A DNA stretch of 64,000 nt from Pleodorina starrii. Its lineage: Eukaryota > Chlorophyta > Chlorophyceae > Chlamydomonadales > Volvocaceae. Positions 1 to 12,600 of the stretch are shown one piece after another; position 1 is the stretch's first letter, and every line of letters starts with the position of its first letter. The stretch lies in NCBI GenBank assembly GCA_030267565.1, contig BRXU01000005.1, positions 2,404,001-2,468,000 of the forward strand. Direction: 5' to 3'. Both the position numbers and the translations under genes were made by a program. The notes below the pieces were generated by a model. That model was not told where the DNA came from. It searched no databases and was given only the letters and a program-made list of their open reading frames with translations.

Positions 1-3000
1 CAGGCGCACAGCACCGAATGCTTTCGCCGTCGGCCTCAACGCGAAGCTCACCCGGCTTTGGTCCCGCCGTGTCGCCGCCGGCGGCGGCGGCGGCCGCCAC
101 AGCCCGCAGCCCGCCGGGCTACGCTGCCGCCGCCGCCGCCGCCGCCGCAACAGCAACCATCTCCTCACCGCGGTCCTGGTCGCCCACTGTGTCGCCGCCG
201 CCCCCGGCGTCGGCGACGGCGGCAGCGTACCGCTACACCTCTCCGCTGTCGCCGGCCGTGGCGGCGCGTGGCAGCAGCGCCGGCGGCGGCGGCGGCTCGC
301 GCCGCACCTCGATGGTGGCGGCGGCGTTCCGAGACCCGACGGCGCTCGCGGGTGCCGTACAGGAGCTCCGCGCCGCCGTCGCGGCGCGATCCCGGTCGCT
401 GTCGCGGCAGCTCGCCGCCGCCGGCCCCGAGCTGCGGCCCCGGCGCTCAATCTCCCCTGCCGCCGCGGCCGCGGCGGCGTCGCCGCCGCTGTCACGATAC
501 AGCATCGCAGGCCACAGCCCGTCCACATCGCCGTCGCCAGAACGTGCGTCTGCCGGCGGCGGCGGCGGCGGCGGCTGGTTGTGGCCGATGGCCAGCGCTC
601 CGGAGGTGGCAAGTGGGCAGAAGCGCGGCGGCGGCGGCGCCGCCGCCGCCGCTGCACCGCGGGCCGCGTCATCGTCGCCGCAGCTGCTGCTTCAAGGGGT
701 GGAGCGGCAGCCGCAGCAGGGGCAAAAGCGGCGGCCGTCGGCTGCAGGGCGCGAGGGCCCTCAAGGGACGCTCTCCCCCGCGGTCCGTGCCAGGATTCCG
801 CCTCCTCCGCCGCTGCCGCCCATCACCGACGCCGCCACTGTGTCTCTCGCCGCCGACGCCGATGCCGACGTCAACGCCGTCGCGGCGGAAGGCAGCTGCG
901 CCGCCTTCGCCCCGCGTGGCTTCGCAAGCGCCCCATCCCCGCCCCTCCCGACGACGGTCCTTCCACCGCCCTCCCCGCTGACAGCCCTGCAGCACGCGTC
1001 GGCGTCGACGCAGACGCGCAGCGGCGCCGGCGGCGGCGGCGGCCATCATACGTACGAGCAGCAGGGCCTCAGCATCCGGCTCTCCTTTTCGCCGTCCGCC
1101 AGCGCCCGGCAAGGTAGCTCGGACCTGTACTACGGCCGCAGTGCTGCCGCCGGCGGCGGCAGCGGCGGCGGCGGCGGCGGTGAGCTGCTGGGCGCTCACA
1201 ATCTGACGTCCCGTGTGGAGGACTTGCTGCAGCTGGCTGCTGAGACGCCCTTCGCCCATCCCTCCACAACGGCAGCGACGACGACGACGGCGGCGGCGGC
1301 GGGCGTTTCCCGCTCCGCATCCGCGTCCGCATCCGGCACCCAACCGTCGCCGTCGGGGCGCCTCCGTGCGTCCTCACGGCAGGTGCTGGATGACGCGTTG
1401 CCCCCACCGCCGCAACTGCAGCAGCAGCAGCAGCGTAGCCTACGTTCCGAGGCCACAGCAGCTGCGGCGGCGGCGGAACGCTCAGATGGCCATGCCAGCG
1501 GCCCCGGCGACTCGCCGTCACCGTTTGCCGGGCCCGGCGGCCTGGCGGCCGCGGCCGCAGCCGCGGGGTCAGCGGCGGTCGGCGGCTCGACGGCAGCGGA
1601 GGCGCCTAGGAGCCGCCCGGGCGCCCCCGGTGCGCCGCAGCGGGAGCCGCAGCGGGAGCCGCAGCGCTCGAACGGTGGCCGGGGCGGGTGGGCCCCGGCC
1701 GCGGCCTCGGGGGACGGTGTTGCCGGTGGGCTGCGTTCGCATGGAGCCGGAACCGGCGGCGGCTATGGCGGCGGAGGTGGCGGAGGCGGTCGCAGCGACG
1801 GTGGGAGCTGGGGCGGCAGCGGCAGGGACAGCGGCGGCGGCGGCAGCGGCGGTGGATGGCGCGGCGGGGCCAGCGGGCGGGGGGTCGCGGGCGGCGGCGG
1901 CGGCGGCGGCAGCGGCAGCGACGACGGGGACGACGGCGGGAGGGACTGGCGGGGAGGTGCAGCACGCGAGGCCGCGTACGACGACGAGGGGCAGCAGTAC
2001 GAGGAGGAGGGCGAGGAAGGGGAGGAGGAGGAGGAAAGGAGGGCCGGTGCTTGGCGGAGGGGAGGAGGTGGCGCAGCCGGGTACGTCGACGACGACCAGG
2101 AGGAGGACGAGGGAGAGGAGGTAGACAAAGAGGAGGAGGAGGAGGCGGGAGAGCAGGACTACGTATCGGAGCTGCCCGTCCGCGGGGGCGGAGGAGGCCG
2201 CGGATACCGTGGCGGACACGCTGCCGGCGGTGCCAGCGGAGGCGGAGCCGGCGGCTCCCGTGGCGGAGGCGCAGCGACCTGGCGGGCCCACTCCGACCAG
2301 GGGTCGTCGCCTCCCGGCGGAGGCGGCGGGCTGCACAGATCCTCTCCCTCCGCGCCCAGGTCGCCCATGCCCTCCGGCCGCCGACACGCCGGCGGACCCT
2401 CCACAGACGACGGCGACGAAGAGCCGGAGGCAGCCGCTGGCGGCGGCGGCGGCGGGCATCACCGGCAGCACGGTGACGGCGGCGCTGGGATGCGCCGCTA
2501 CGGCAGCAGCAGGGGAGGGACTGGAGACAGCGAGTACGGCAGCAGTACAGGCGGCGCTGACGGCATCAGAAGCCGGGGAGGTGGCGGCGGGGATAACCGC
2601 AGCGGCGGCGGCGGCGGGACCACTACCGGCAGTGGCTACGGCAGCATGGCCGCTGAGGCCAGCGGAAGCGGAAGCGGCCGCAGCGGCGGCGGCGGCAGGG
2701 GTAGCGGTAGCGGTCGCAGCGGGGCCAGCGGGGCCGACAGCATGGGGGTCATCACGAGCGGTGGCGGCTATAGCGGGGGAGGCAGCGGCAGGGGCGCCGG
2801 CGGCAGCGAGACCAGCCGGCCTGACAGCATGGGCGTTGCCACGAGCGGTGGCGGCGGCGGTCGTGGCGGGAGCGAGAGCGGCCGCAGCGGAGGCGGAGGC
2901 GCGCTGGCTGCAGCCGGGGGTCGGCGGATCTCTTCCGAGGAAGGCGACTGGGCGCCACCGCCGCGGAGGACGGTAAGGGGCTTCGGAGCGTGTCGTGTTG

Positions 3001-6000
3001 TTGTCGTGTTGTGGTTGGGTTGGGTTGGGTTGTGTGTTCGGGGTTGAGTGTGTGACAGGCAGCAGCGTTCGTGTCGCAGCGGCCCGAAAGGGTCAGTGAC
3101 TCAGTGTGGTCACGTGGGGTGCGATCCAATTGGGGTGCGGACACGTGGGTGCGCATGTGGGTCCATGTGCCTCCGTGCGCATCGTCCACTCGATCGACCG
3201 TAACGCTGTCGCTGCTGCCTCTTCCCCCCCTCTCCCCCCTTACACCGTGGATAACCCCCAGCCCCCCCCCCATGTCGCTGAGTTCCCACGCAAGTAAAGC
3301 AAGCATGAGCACGCAAGCATGTAGAATCCCAGCAAAATCGCACCCATCCCGCATCTGCTCAACGTCCCTCCGACGCCTCTCCTCTCCTCCCGTCGCAGCC
3401 GCAGCAGGCCCCGCCCCGAGCCCAGGCGGGCCTGGCGGCGGCCCCCCAGGGAGCCTCCCGCGGCGGCCCCGCCGCCACACCGCCGCGCGGCGGCGCCAGC
3501 CGAGTCCCCAGTGCCCCACCCTCCCCCGGCGCGGCGTCGTACGGGTCGCCGTCGCCGTCGCGGACCCCGTCGTCGATTTCCTCGTCCGCCGCCGCCGCCG
3601 CTGCCGCCGCCGCCACCGTCGCGGCGCGGGAGGCTGACCTGACGGCTCGCTGCCGGGATCTGGAGCGGCACCTGACGGCGGTGTACTGCGAAATGGACGA
3701 GATGGTTGCTCGTACACAGGACGTGAAGGTACGGCAAGGCGCATGGGGTCTACGGTTACGGTTACGGCGACGGAGGAAGCTGCGTGCGTGTCTAGCCGTG
3801 AAAGCCGCCTTTCAGACCCTGAAAAGACACGAAAAAGAAAAGGAAAATAGTCACGCCCAGCCGACCTTGATTCTGCGAGAAAAGAAGGAAGTACATGCAT
3901 CATTTTTTTCAAAATTGTAAAGGACAAACGAACGAACGTGAGGGGGAAGCTTGCGACGGGCTGAAAACAGATCCTTATTCACAGGAATTTACTGGAAGCT
4001 CGTCGAAATGAAGTGTTGACGATGTAGGACAGGTCCCTTTCCGTTTCAGCGCGCGCCGACTGCGCCGGCTCGCCTTCGCCGGCTTCGCGCCGACTGCGCC
4101 CTGGTTTTGTTGTGTGTGTTTGTGATTGTAAAGCCCCCCGCGGGCTGACTTTGGTGCGAACTACCGCACCGCCGCTGAGGCCAGCGGATGAGGGTGAGTT
4201 GCTTCCCGCGCAACACGCCTCAGGCCGTGCTGCGTGCCTGCGTCAGCTCGCACGCTCTTGCACTTTGTGTACAGAATCCGTCGTACTTCGTCGTACGACA
4301 GTCCGTTTCAGGGCCACCGCATCATCATTTCCGCTTGTTGGGTATGACACTGTTCATTCAAGGCCCCGGCGGCGTCGCAGGGCGTTGTGGCCGACGGCAC
4401 CGACGACCTGCGCGGTCGGCTGGCCTCCCTGGAGAAGGCGTTGGGACAGCTGACGCGGGAGAACCGCGACCTGCGAGCCGCCGTATTGCACTCCCGTACA
4501 ACGTACGACAACGCGGCGGCGGTGGCCGGCAAGATCGCGGAGCTGCAGGAGAAGGTAGCGCAAGAGGCGATCCGCGCATCCGTTCGGTTGGGTTGGTTGA
4601 GTTCGTTTTGGGTTGGGTTGGGTTCGTTTTGGGTTGGGTTGGGTTCGTTTTGGGTTGGGTTGAATTCGTTTTGGGTTGGGTTGGGTTCGTTTTGGGTTGG
4701 GTTGGGTTCGTCTGTTTGGGTGATTGCGCAGCGTTGGGGGGGCAGGGAGTGGGTGGGTGGGAGCTGTTCCTTTCCTTCAAGGAGGATCGTGAGTCCGGGG
4801 TGAGTCCGGGTCCCACTCGTCACACTCGGGTCCCACTCGTCACACGCAACGGCGCACTCCGCTCCCCTCCCCTCCCCTCACCCCGCCCTCTACATGCACG
4901 ACGCACCCCGCTCCCCTTCCCTCCCTCCCGCCTCTTTATTACCTGCTGCCCTCTCCGCTCCGCTCCCCACCCCCCCGGCGCCTCTCGCCCACCCCCCAAC
5001 CCCCACCCCCCACCAGGTGGACATCCTGTCACTGGACAAGCAGGTACTGCAGGTACGGCAGATCTAATCGGACGGTGGAAAGGACGGACTGGCGGACCCG
5101 TGGGTCGGTGGAAGGTGCCGGGCCTGCGGCCATTTGTAACGTCTGCCAGTTTTGCTTGGCGCGTCTGGGGCCACGGGCTGGCTCCTCCTCGACCTCAGGC
5201 TCGCTTTGGACCCCCCCTCCCCCTCTATTCTGCCCCTTTGCATGAGCCCACACACTGTCACCGCCCCGCCCCACCGCTGCCAGCCTACTACCACCCAGAC
5301 GCGCCTGCCCCGGCTTTTCCCCGCCTTCCCCCCATCCCCTGCGGCGCCGCACCGCCTCTCTCCCCTGTGTCCGCGCTGCCCCCGTGCTGCACCGAAACCA
5401 AAACCCCTGAAAACCCCTGAAAACCCTTGAAACCCCTAAAACCCGCGTCACTCCCCCCGCCCTCGCTTTCTGCAGGTGCAATTGGAGCTTGCTCGGCTCA
5501 GTCCCCGGTCTGCCGCGGCGGCGGCAGCCGCAGCGACGCCACCGCCCTCCCAGGGCGGTGCCCGGAACCCAGATTACCACTACGACCAGCCCTCACCGCA
5601 ACAGCAGTACCAGCAGCAGCAACAGCAGCAGCAGCAGCGCCGGCAGCAACAGCAGTTGCAGCAACAACAGCAGGCGCTGCAGCAACAGCAGCAGGAGCTG
5701 CAGCAGCAGCAACAGCAGCAGCAGGAGCTGATACAGGTGAGCCGCGGCTGAGGGGGAGGGGGGGCGGGGGGCAGTGGTGTTGTGCGGGGGGGGGAGAAGA
5801 AGGGGTGACGGAGCCGTGGCGAATCAAGGGGGAGAGGGCGGAAGGACAAGAGCGACAAGAACTGGCCCCCCGGCCGAAGGGGTTAGAGGGGCCGTTGAGG
5901 GCTTTCCAAAAGAAGCGCACTCCGCCCAGGGGGGGGGCTGGTTGAGAGGGAATTAGGTGGTCTCGTCTCGGAGGCACACAATCTTGGCGCGCCGCCCTCG

Positions 6001-7603
6001 CCCCCTGTCCCTGCTCCCTCCCCCCACCCCACCCCAAGGCGCTGGTGGCCCAGGTTTCGGAGCTGCGACGAGAGAAGGCGGCGCTGCAAGAGCATGCCAG
6101 GCAGCTGTCACAGGCGGCGCAACGGCAGCAGCAGCAGCCCCTCAAACCCGCCCTCAAATCATCCGCGGCGGCGGCAGCGGCGGCAAATGCCGCAACCACA
6201 CCCCGCACCGTCCTGCGCGCGCCGCCGCCGCCATCACAGCCAATTCCAACCCAGTTTGGAGGCGGCGGCGGCGGCGGCGGTCCGTACGGCAGCCCTGTCG
6301 CCGCATACACCTTCAGCGGCGGCGCCGGCCGCGGCGGAGCCGCGGGGGTAGTGACGGCGGCGAAGCGGCCGCCGGGCCGCGCCGCCGCCGCCGCCGCAGG
6401 CGGCGGCGGCGGCGGCGACGCTGACGCCTTGATGCTTGCTCGCATCAGTCAGCTGCAGCGGCAGCTCAAGGTGTTGGCGGCGGAGAACGACAGTCTGCGA
6501 GCGCAGGGCTCCTTTTCATTCGCGTCGTCGGCCGGCGGCCAGGCCCGGATCCGCAATTTGCAGGTGGGTGGGTGGGTGGGTGGGTGGGTGAGTGAGTGAG
6601 TGAGTGAGTGACGGCGTGAGTGAATAAGTAGGGCGGGTGGGAGGCCCGGAGGTGTGGGGCAGTTGGGGTGTACAAAAGAAGATACCGCAGCGAAGGAACG
6701 GAGATATACGGGTGTGGGGGTGTGGGTGGGTTTGGCGCAACCGCCGGTCGCTTTTGGTGCTGGTCCCGTGGTTCGGGACTCGCCTGGTGCTGACCCCTGG
6801 CGCCTGCCGGCTGCCGCCGCCTGATCTCCTCCTGCCGTACCTGCTGTACCTGCCGTACAGGGCCAGGTGCAGTCCCTGGGGCAGCAGCTGGACGTGGAGC
6901 GGCGGGTACGAAGCCACTTGTACGACATGCAGGTACGACATTGCGCGGGCCCGTAGAAGGCCTTCTTAAGGGGCACTGCGCGTCGTTCGGTGTACGGGGT
7001 ACGAACGGCAGCTGGCTGCACGGGCACTCGTCTGCTCGTCTGTCGCTTCGGGGCCTGGCGGAGGCAGGGGGCTGGGTGGTGCGGGAGCTTAACAGACGGG
7101 GCGGCGGCGAGGAGAGGGGATCGCCGGGGAAGAAGGTTAAGCCGCTACGGTATATCAGCGGCTGGAGTCTTGCGGCCAAAGTCACCCGTCCATATGCCCT
7201 CACTTTGCGCTGTCTGCTCCGTCGCGGCCCGGCCATGCTGCTGGCTACTGGCTGCTTGCTGCTCGCCTCCGACGGACGCAGGTGGGGGCGGAGCGAACGA
7301 CGCCGCCGCAGCGACCCACAACGCAGCAGCAGACGCAGCCTCCGCCACGTGCCCCACAGCAGCAGCAGCAACCGGCCTACGGCGCGGCGGCAAAGGCGCC
7401 TGCGCACGGCCCCCTCAGACCGGCGCCGGCGACCGACTTCAGGGTGACGGTGGAAGCGGTGGTGGCGCCGCAGCAAGCCGCGCCGGTGGCGGCGGCGGTG
7501 GGCCGGGCCGGTCGGGTGGCGTCGGCGGGGGCGTCCTCGGCGGGTTCGCGCGGTGGAGGGCCGTCCTCCGCTGCAATTTCCGTGGCGGGCCAGTTCAGGC
7601 AAG
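1..7603 (+). CDS. Low-complexity coiled-coil protein, partial at the left edge and unresolved at the 3' end
   Basis: I do not recognise the family. The reading frame is already open at the left edge; the first ATG is at 18, so the true start may lie upstream. Proposed exons are (1)18-2972, 3399-3728, 4381-4554, 5017-5043, 5476-5736, 6039-6563, 6861-6932 and 7282-about 7600. The first seven are all phase 0 with good GT/AG sites. Exon 1 encodes about 985 residues of Ala/Ser/Pro-rich then Gly/Ser-rich sequence with an acidic Glu-rich patch near 1975-2150, probably disordered. Later exons carry heptad-like segments such as LTARCRDLERHLTAVYCEMD, LASLEKALGQLTRENRDLRA and VSELRREKAALQEHARQLSQ, plus a long poly-Gln run (5600-5735). 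This suggests a disordered N-terminus followed by interrupted coiled coils, as in scaffold or cytoskeletal proteins. One exon (5017-5043) is only 27 nt. The last donor is either GC-type AG|GCAAGT after 7598 or GTGTGT after 7603; the final exon lies somewhere in 7980-8400. Confidence 0.6.
4582..4711 (+). repeat. 21-bp minisatellite, GGGTT-rich, in intron 3 of the coiled-coil gene
   Basis: TTCG starts recur at 4602, 4623, 4644, 4665, 4686 and 4707, so the period is exactly 21 bp. The unit is TTCGTTTTGGGTTGGGTTGG plus G. It begins about 30 nt after the donor at 4555. The G-rich strand is the sense strand. Confidence 0.9.
6674..6707 (-). repeat. Family B intron repeat, copy in intron 6 of the coiled-coil gene
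   Basis: AAGAAGATACCGCAGCGAAG followed by GAACGGAGA. The GATACC end points to the upstream exon (ends 6563). Confidence 0.85.
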
Positions 7604-9667
7604 TGTGTACCTGGGACTCGGCCTCGGCGGTCTGGGATGGGATGGGATGGGATGGGCCTCGCTGGGCTGGGATGGGATGGGATGGGATGGCCCCCCGCCC
7701 CCGCCCCCGCCCCCGCCCCACGCCCCACGCCCCCGCCCCTGCCCCCGCCCCCCCGCCCCCGCCCCACGCCCCACGCCCCCGCACCTCCCTCTCAACCTGT
7801 GGCCGCAACCCACATGAGCCGCACCGCACCGCACTCCGCTGCGCTGCACTGCACCGACCACCTGCCGCCAACACGTCTCTCACCGGTCTCCCTGCCGCCG
7901 GCCCCTCCCCCTCCCCCTCTTCCTCTTCCTCTGCCTGCCCGCGTCTCTCTCCTGCGTCTCTCTCCTGCGGGTCTGTAGGTAGGTAGGTAGCGGCGGGCCA
8001 TAGTCGTCCGACTGCCCGCCGTCGTCATCAACGCCGGGCGCACACCCGCATGGGTTACGACGGTGCGGCGTCTCCGTCAGTCAGTCAGTCAGTCCGAACC
8101 ACGCCGGGTCGCCGTCGCCCGATGGGGCCTGTCATCACATCCTGGGGCCTATCATCACACCCAGACCCAGCTAGCGCGACAAGACGAGACGAGACGAGGC
8201 GAGCGACCCGATGACCCCGGAGCAGTTCAGGGCGGTCCATTGCGCCGCCGCCGCCGCCGTCGCCGTCGGCGTTGCAGCGGCGGGTGGGCGCTGGGCGGGC
8301 ACAGGCGCGGCAGTGGGGCCGTCCCTAGGGTGGGCAATCGGCCGCTGCAGAAGCGGCCCCATGCGGCCGAGGCTGGGGCCGGGTTTCCGCCCTAGGGTAA
8401 GAGCGCCCTAGGGGATGGGGCGAGGAGGAAATCCGCAACAATAACGGGGTGAGACTTGACTGCAGGGGAGGTACGGGACGGGTAGCAAGCACTGTTAGGA
8501 GGCGCAGCGTGTGAAGCGCTGACTCCAATTTACCGTAGACCAAAACTGATCCCACGGGGTCTCACGTGGGATTTTGAGTGTTGATGCCAATGCCTCTCGG
8601 GAGGGAGCTGGCTCGGTACCGTATGTTCTTTTTGGGGGGCCCCAGGGTCTGAAGACGGCTGAACACGAGTAACGGCTGAGCACTGAGAGTGTGTGTGGTC
8701 AAACAATGGAAACAGAAAGTGTGTTGAGTGAGGTGGGAGGTGGGGTGGGGATACGGGAGTATGGATTGGGATCGGGTGGGATCGGATGGATGGATGGCAG
8801 CAGGGCATCGGAGGGCGGGGGGGGGCCGGGACGCCTGTCGCTGAGAGCCCGGCTGCCTGGCCTTCGGCGCTGTGCGATGCGGTGGGGGAGTGCGGCCGGG
8901 TCGCGCCTCCGCTGCGGTTTAGTCGGCCGGTTGGGGACTGGCCCGCCGGCTGTACCCTCCGAACGCCCCTTTGGAGGGCCTCTGAAGCCCACCCACTGTA
9001 ATAACGACGGCGAGGAGGAGGAGGAGGAAGAGGACGACGACGACGGTGAAGACGGTGGTGTGATGGGTACGGCGTCGGACCTGGAAGGCCGTCGGGTGTT
9101 CCCGGGGGCGTTGAGGCACCTGAAGACGCGGTGTTCCGCAGATACGGGCTTGCAGGCGAAGCCCTCCGGCGTGAATGCCCTGGTGAAGAGAGGTAGGTAC
9201 CTACTACCTAGGTATGCCCTGGCAAAGAGGGGCGATGCGCGGGCAGAGGTCCACTCCGATCTCCCGTCCGTCCGTCCGTCCACGGCTTCAACGGAGCTCC
9301 GAGTCAATCCGAGTCGCCCTACGGTTTACTGCGCCGGGGCACCAAACCCAGTTCCTTAGTCCTAACGAGAGGGTACTGAGCGTTTGAGCCCACACCAACA
9401 CCCACGGCAACCAGCTCAGCCACAACCACGCAGCGCCGCTCCTGGCCAAGCACACATTGCCTCGATGGCAATCAGCGTACCGTTATATACAGTGTAAGAT
9501 TGGTATCTGTGCAGACAGAGAGTGGATGACTGTACTGACCCGTCTCGTGTCCACGGAGAGACGGCCGAAGCACAGAAGCCGTGCAAAATAATTCGGCATG
9601 CGCCGCCATCACAGTTTTAAATAATGCACATCCACGATGATAGCCTATTCATCCGTTCATCCGTTCC
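7604..9667. other. Unresolved 3' end of the coiled-coil gene and convergent intergenic space
   Basis: From 7630 to 7690 there is a GGGAT pentamer array, followed by CCCCGC-type repeats to about 7790. Several short open frames between 7980 and 8410 could be the terminal exon (one ends at 8213, one at 8395, one at 8411); nothing in the sequence decides between them. Candidate + strand poly(A) signals TGTAA lie at 8997-9001 and 9491-9495. I see no other supported gene. The 222-codon frame at 8691-9359 has no recognisable protein character. Confidence 0.4.
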
Positions 9668-12600
9668 TCAAAAGTCATCCCCGGCCTCATCCCCCAGCCC
9701 CGAATCCAGCTCATCACCCCCAACCCCCAACCCAGCCTCGTCGTAATCCAGCAGCCCCGCCGCCGCGTCGTCGCCATCGCCCTGGCTGCCGTACTCTTCG
9801 TCGCCACCGCCCCCGCGGCGGCGCGCCCCGCCCACCTCCTCCTCCTCGGCATCCAAGCCGTACGAACCCGAACCGCGGCCGCCGCCGGCGCCGCCGCGGG
9901 CGTTGGAGCTGGCGCTGCTGCTGCCTCTAGCGGCGGCGGGGCTGCCTGCGCCGGCGGCGCCGCTGCCGGTGCCTCTGCCGCCGGGGCTGCTGTAGCGGTC
10001 CGCGGCGCCGCCGGACCAAATGCTCATGCCCATCGGCGACGTCGCAGCCTGGGAGCGGATGCTGGTATTGAACATGCCGCCGCCGCCGCCGTCGCCGGAT
10101 GCGTCGCGGACGCCGCCGCCGCCGCCGCCGGCGGCGCTGTCGTCCTCAGCGTACGGATCATCGTCGTTGTCGTACAGGTTCTCTTCCTCCTCTATGGAAG
10201 GCCGGGTCGTGCTCCTAGCCAGCCGGCTGCGTGCCACCGGCGGTGCCGCTGTCGTACGGAACGTCCCTGGCGGCGGCAGCAGCATCGACGACGACGGCGA
10301 CGGCCCGTCGCTGCCGCCACTGCCGCCGCCACTGCCGGTGCCGTGGCGGCTGCCCGTCGCCGCCGACGCCCTCGCGCCGCCGGGTCCATCCCCGAATGCG
10401 TCGCCGAAAGAGGTAAAGAGCGCGGGGCCGCTGGCGCTGGAGACGGCGGCGGCGGCCTCGGGCTCGTTCAGGTGCGCCGTCGCCAGGCGGCCGCTGGGCC
10501 GACGGCCCAGCGCGCCTGGCGGCGGGCCGACACCACCGCCACCGTCGTCGTCATTGTACGGGTCGTACTCGTCGCCGCCGTCGCCGTCGGCGGCGGCGCG
10601 GGAGGCGTGGCCTCCTACAGCCAGCGCGTCGAGAGCCGGCGACGCCAGGCGGGGCATGTCAGCGACGCTGCCGCGCGGCAGCGTCGCCGCCGTCATCGGT
10701 CGCGACGGCGGCACCGAGCCGGCGTTGACCATGTCGTAGTCATCGTCGTCGTTGACGTTCATGCCGTACGGGTCAAACGCCCCAGCGGCGGGCGGCGGCC
10801 GGCGGCGGTGGCCGCTGTCGACGCTGCTGGCGGCGGCGCCGCCGCCGCCGCCGCCGCTGCTTTCGCCGTCGAGGAAGCTCAGGACCTCCGCCGGCTGACC
10901 GCCGCCGACGGCCGGCGACGTGTGCAGCGTCGACGGCCGCTCCGTCAGCGCGCGGTCGTCCGACATGTCGTACGGGTCGTACGCATCGCCGCCGCCGCGG
11001 CCGCGACCTCTGTCGACGCTGTCCTCCGGCAGCCGCGGCGACGGACCCACGGGTCCTCGCTCCGGAAGCCGCGGCGACATATCGGGAAGGCGCGGCGACG
11101 GGCCGACGAAAGGCAGCGGCGGTGGCAGCGACGGCAGCGGCGGCGGCGGCGGCGCCGCGGGGCCGTCGACCCTGGCGGCGGCGGGCTCGCCGCTGACGCG
11201 GCGGCTGGCGTGCGCCGCCGTCATCGAGGACGCCGGCGCCACGTCCGCCATCAGGCCGTACTGCGTGCCCGTGTCGTACCTGCGGCCGGTACGGCAACGA
11301 AGGGCGGGCAAGGGACCGGTTTGGGCTGAGGCCGCGTTGCAAGCTGCGCCGCCTCCTCAGCGGGTGTGGCCGTGTCGCCCACTCCGCCTCCCCGGATCTC
11401 CCTATGATACCTCCCGGAGGGGCGGATCACGTCACCGCACACCACACCCCCACCTCACGCGGGTCAGGTATCCTCCAGGTACGGTTAGATACCCCCTCCC
11501 CCATGCGGGGCTCCGGCCTATACGTGGATAACCCCCATGCGGGTCCAACACGGTGAGGCTCGTGGGTACCCTCCGAGGTACGGTATCAGGTATGCGCCAG
11601 AGCTACTACAGGGTCGCCGGGCCCAGTCCACTGCAAAACGGCCCAACCACCACCACCACCAGCACCAGGACACGGGTGGACCCAATCCCCCCGTTACTAC
11701 GGTACCCGGGAGTGGAGCGTGCGGGCGCAACTTCGCCGCGGGACCGCACCCACTCCCGCCCCCTCCCGACGGCCAAGTGGGACGAGCTGCGGTGCGTCCA
11801 TCCATCCAACCCTTCACCCGACACACGCACGCGCCCAGCCAGACCCCCAGCCAGACCCCCAGCCCAGCCCAGCCCAGCCGATCCGGCCCCACCGCCATCC
11901 CACCGTCCCTCTCACCCCGACGACGAAGACGTCGCGGCGCCGCTGCCTCGTCCGCCGCCGGGCGGGGTCAGCTTCCTGGTCGGTCGTCCCCTCAGCTCGT
12001 CCAACAGATCAGCCTCCTCCTGTAGAGACAGGGAACCCGCCGCCGGCGAGCCGCCGCCGCCGCCGCCGCCACGTGCCGGCGCCGCCGACGACGCCGCCGG
12101 GAGCGGTTTCTTCTTCGATCCCGCCGCCACCCGTGACTGCGATTCCAGCGAGAAGGGGTCAGCGGCGGCGGCGGCGGCGCCAGGCCGGCGGGGCGGCCGG
12201 CCAGCGCCAGGCGGCGGCGGCAGATATGAGTCGTCCGGATTTGTGTCGTCGTACAGTCCGTACTGTCCGGCGGCCTCCTGCGCGCGCTGCCGGGCGGCCG
12301 CCGGCGGGCGGTCGAAGACGGTCGGCGGCAGACGCGGCCGCCGGGGCTCCCGCGCCATCGCCTCGGCCTCCCTGCCGTACAGCCCGTCACCCCAGTACGG
12401 ATCGTACGGCATATTCGGATCCGGATGCACGGCGCCGTCGTTGGGGCCGTACAGCAGCTCCGGCTCTGCGTCCGTCGGCCCCGTCGGCTGACGGAGCTTT
12501 CGGTTGTACGGCTTGTCACCGCCGCCGCCGCCGCCGCCGCCGGCGACGGCCGGCTGGATCGGCGGCAGCGTTCCATCCGCCGCTACCGGCCCTCCGAAGC

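Noticed and set aside
8691..9359. 222-codon + strand frame between the convergent genes
   Set aside because: Composition shifts abruptly along it (Gly/Arg, then Glu/Asp runs, then basic), with no domain and no supporting splice sites. It most likely lies in 3' untranslated or intergenic DNA.
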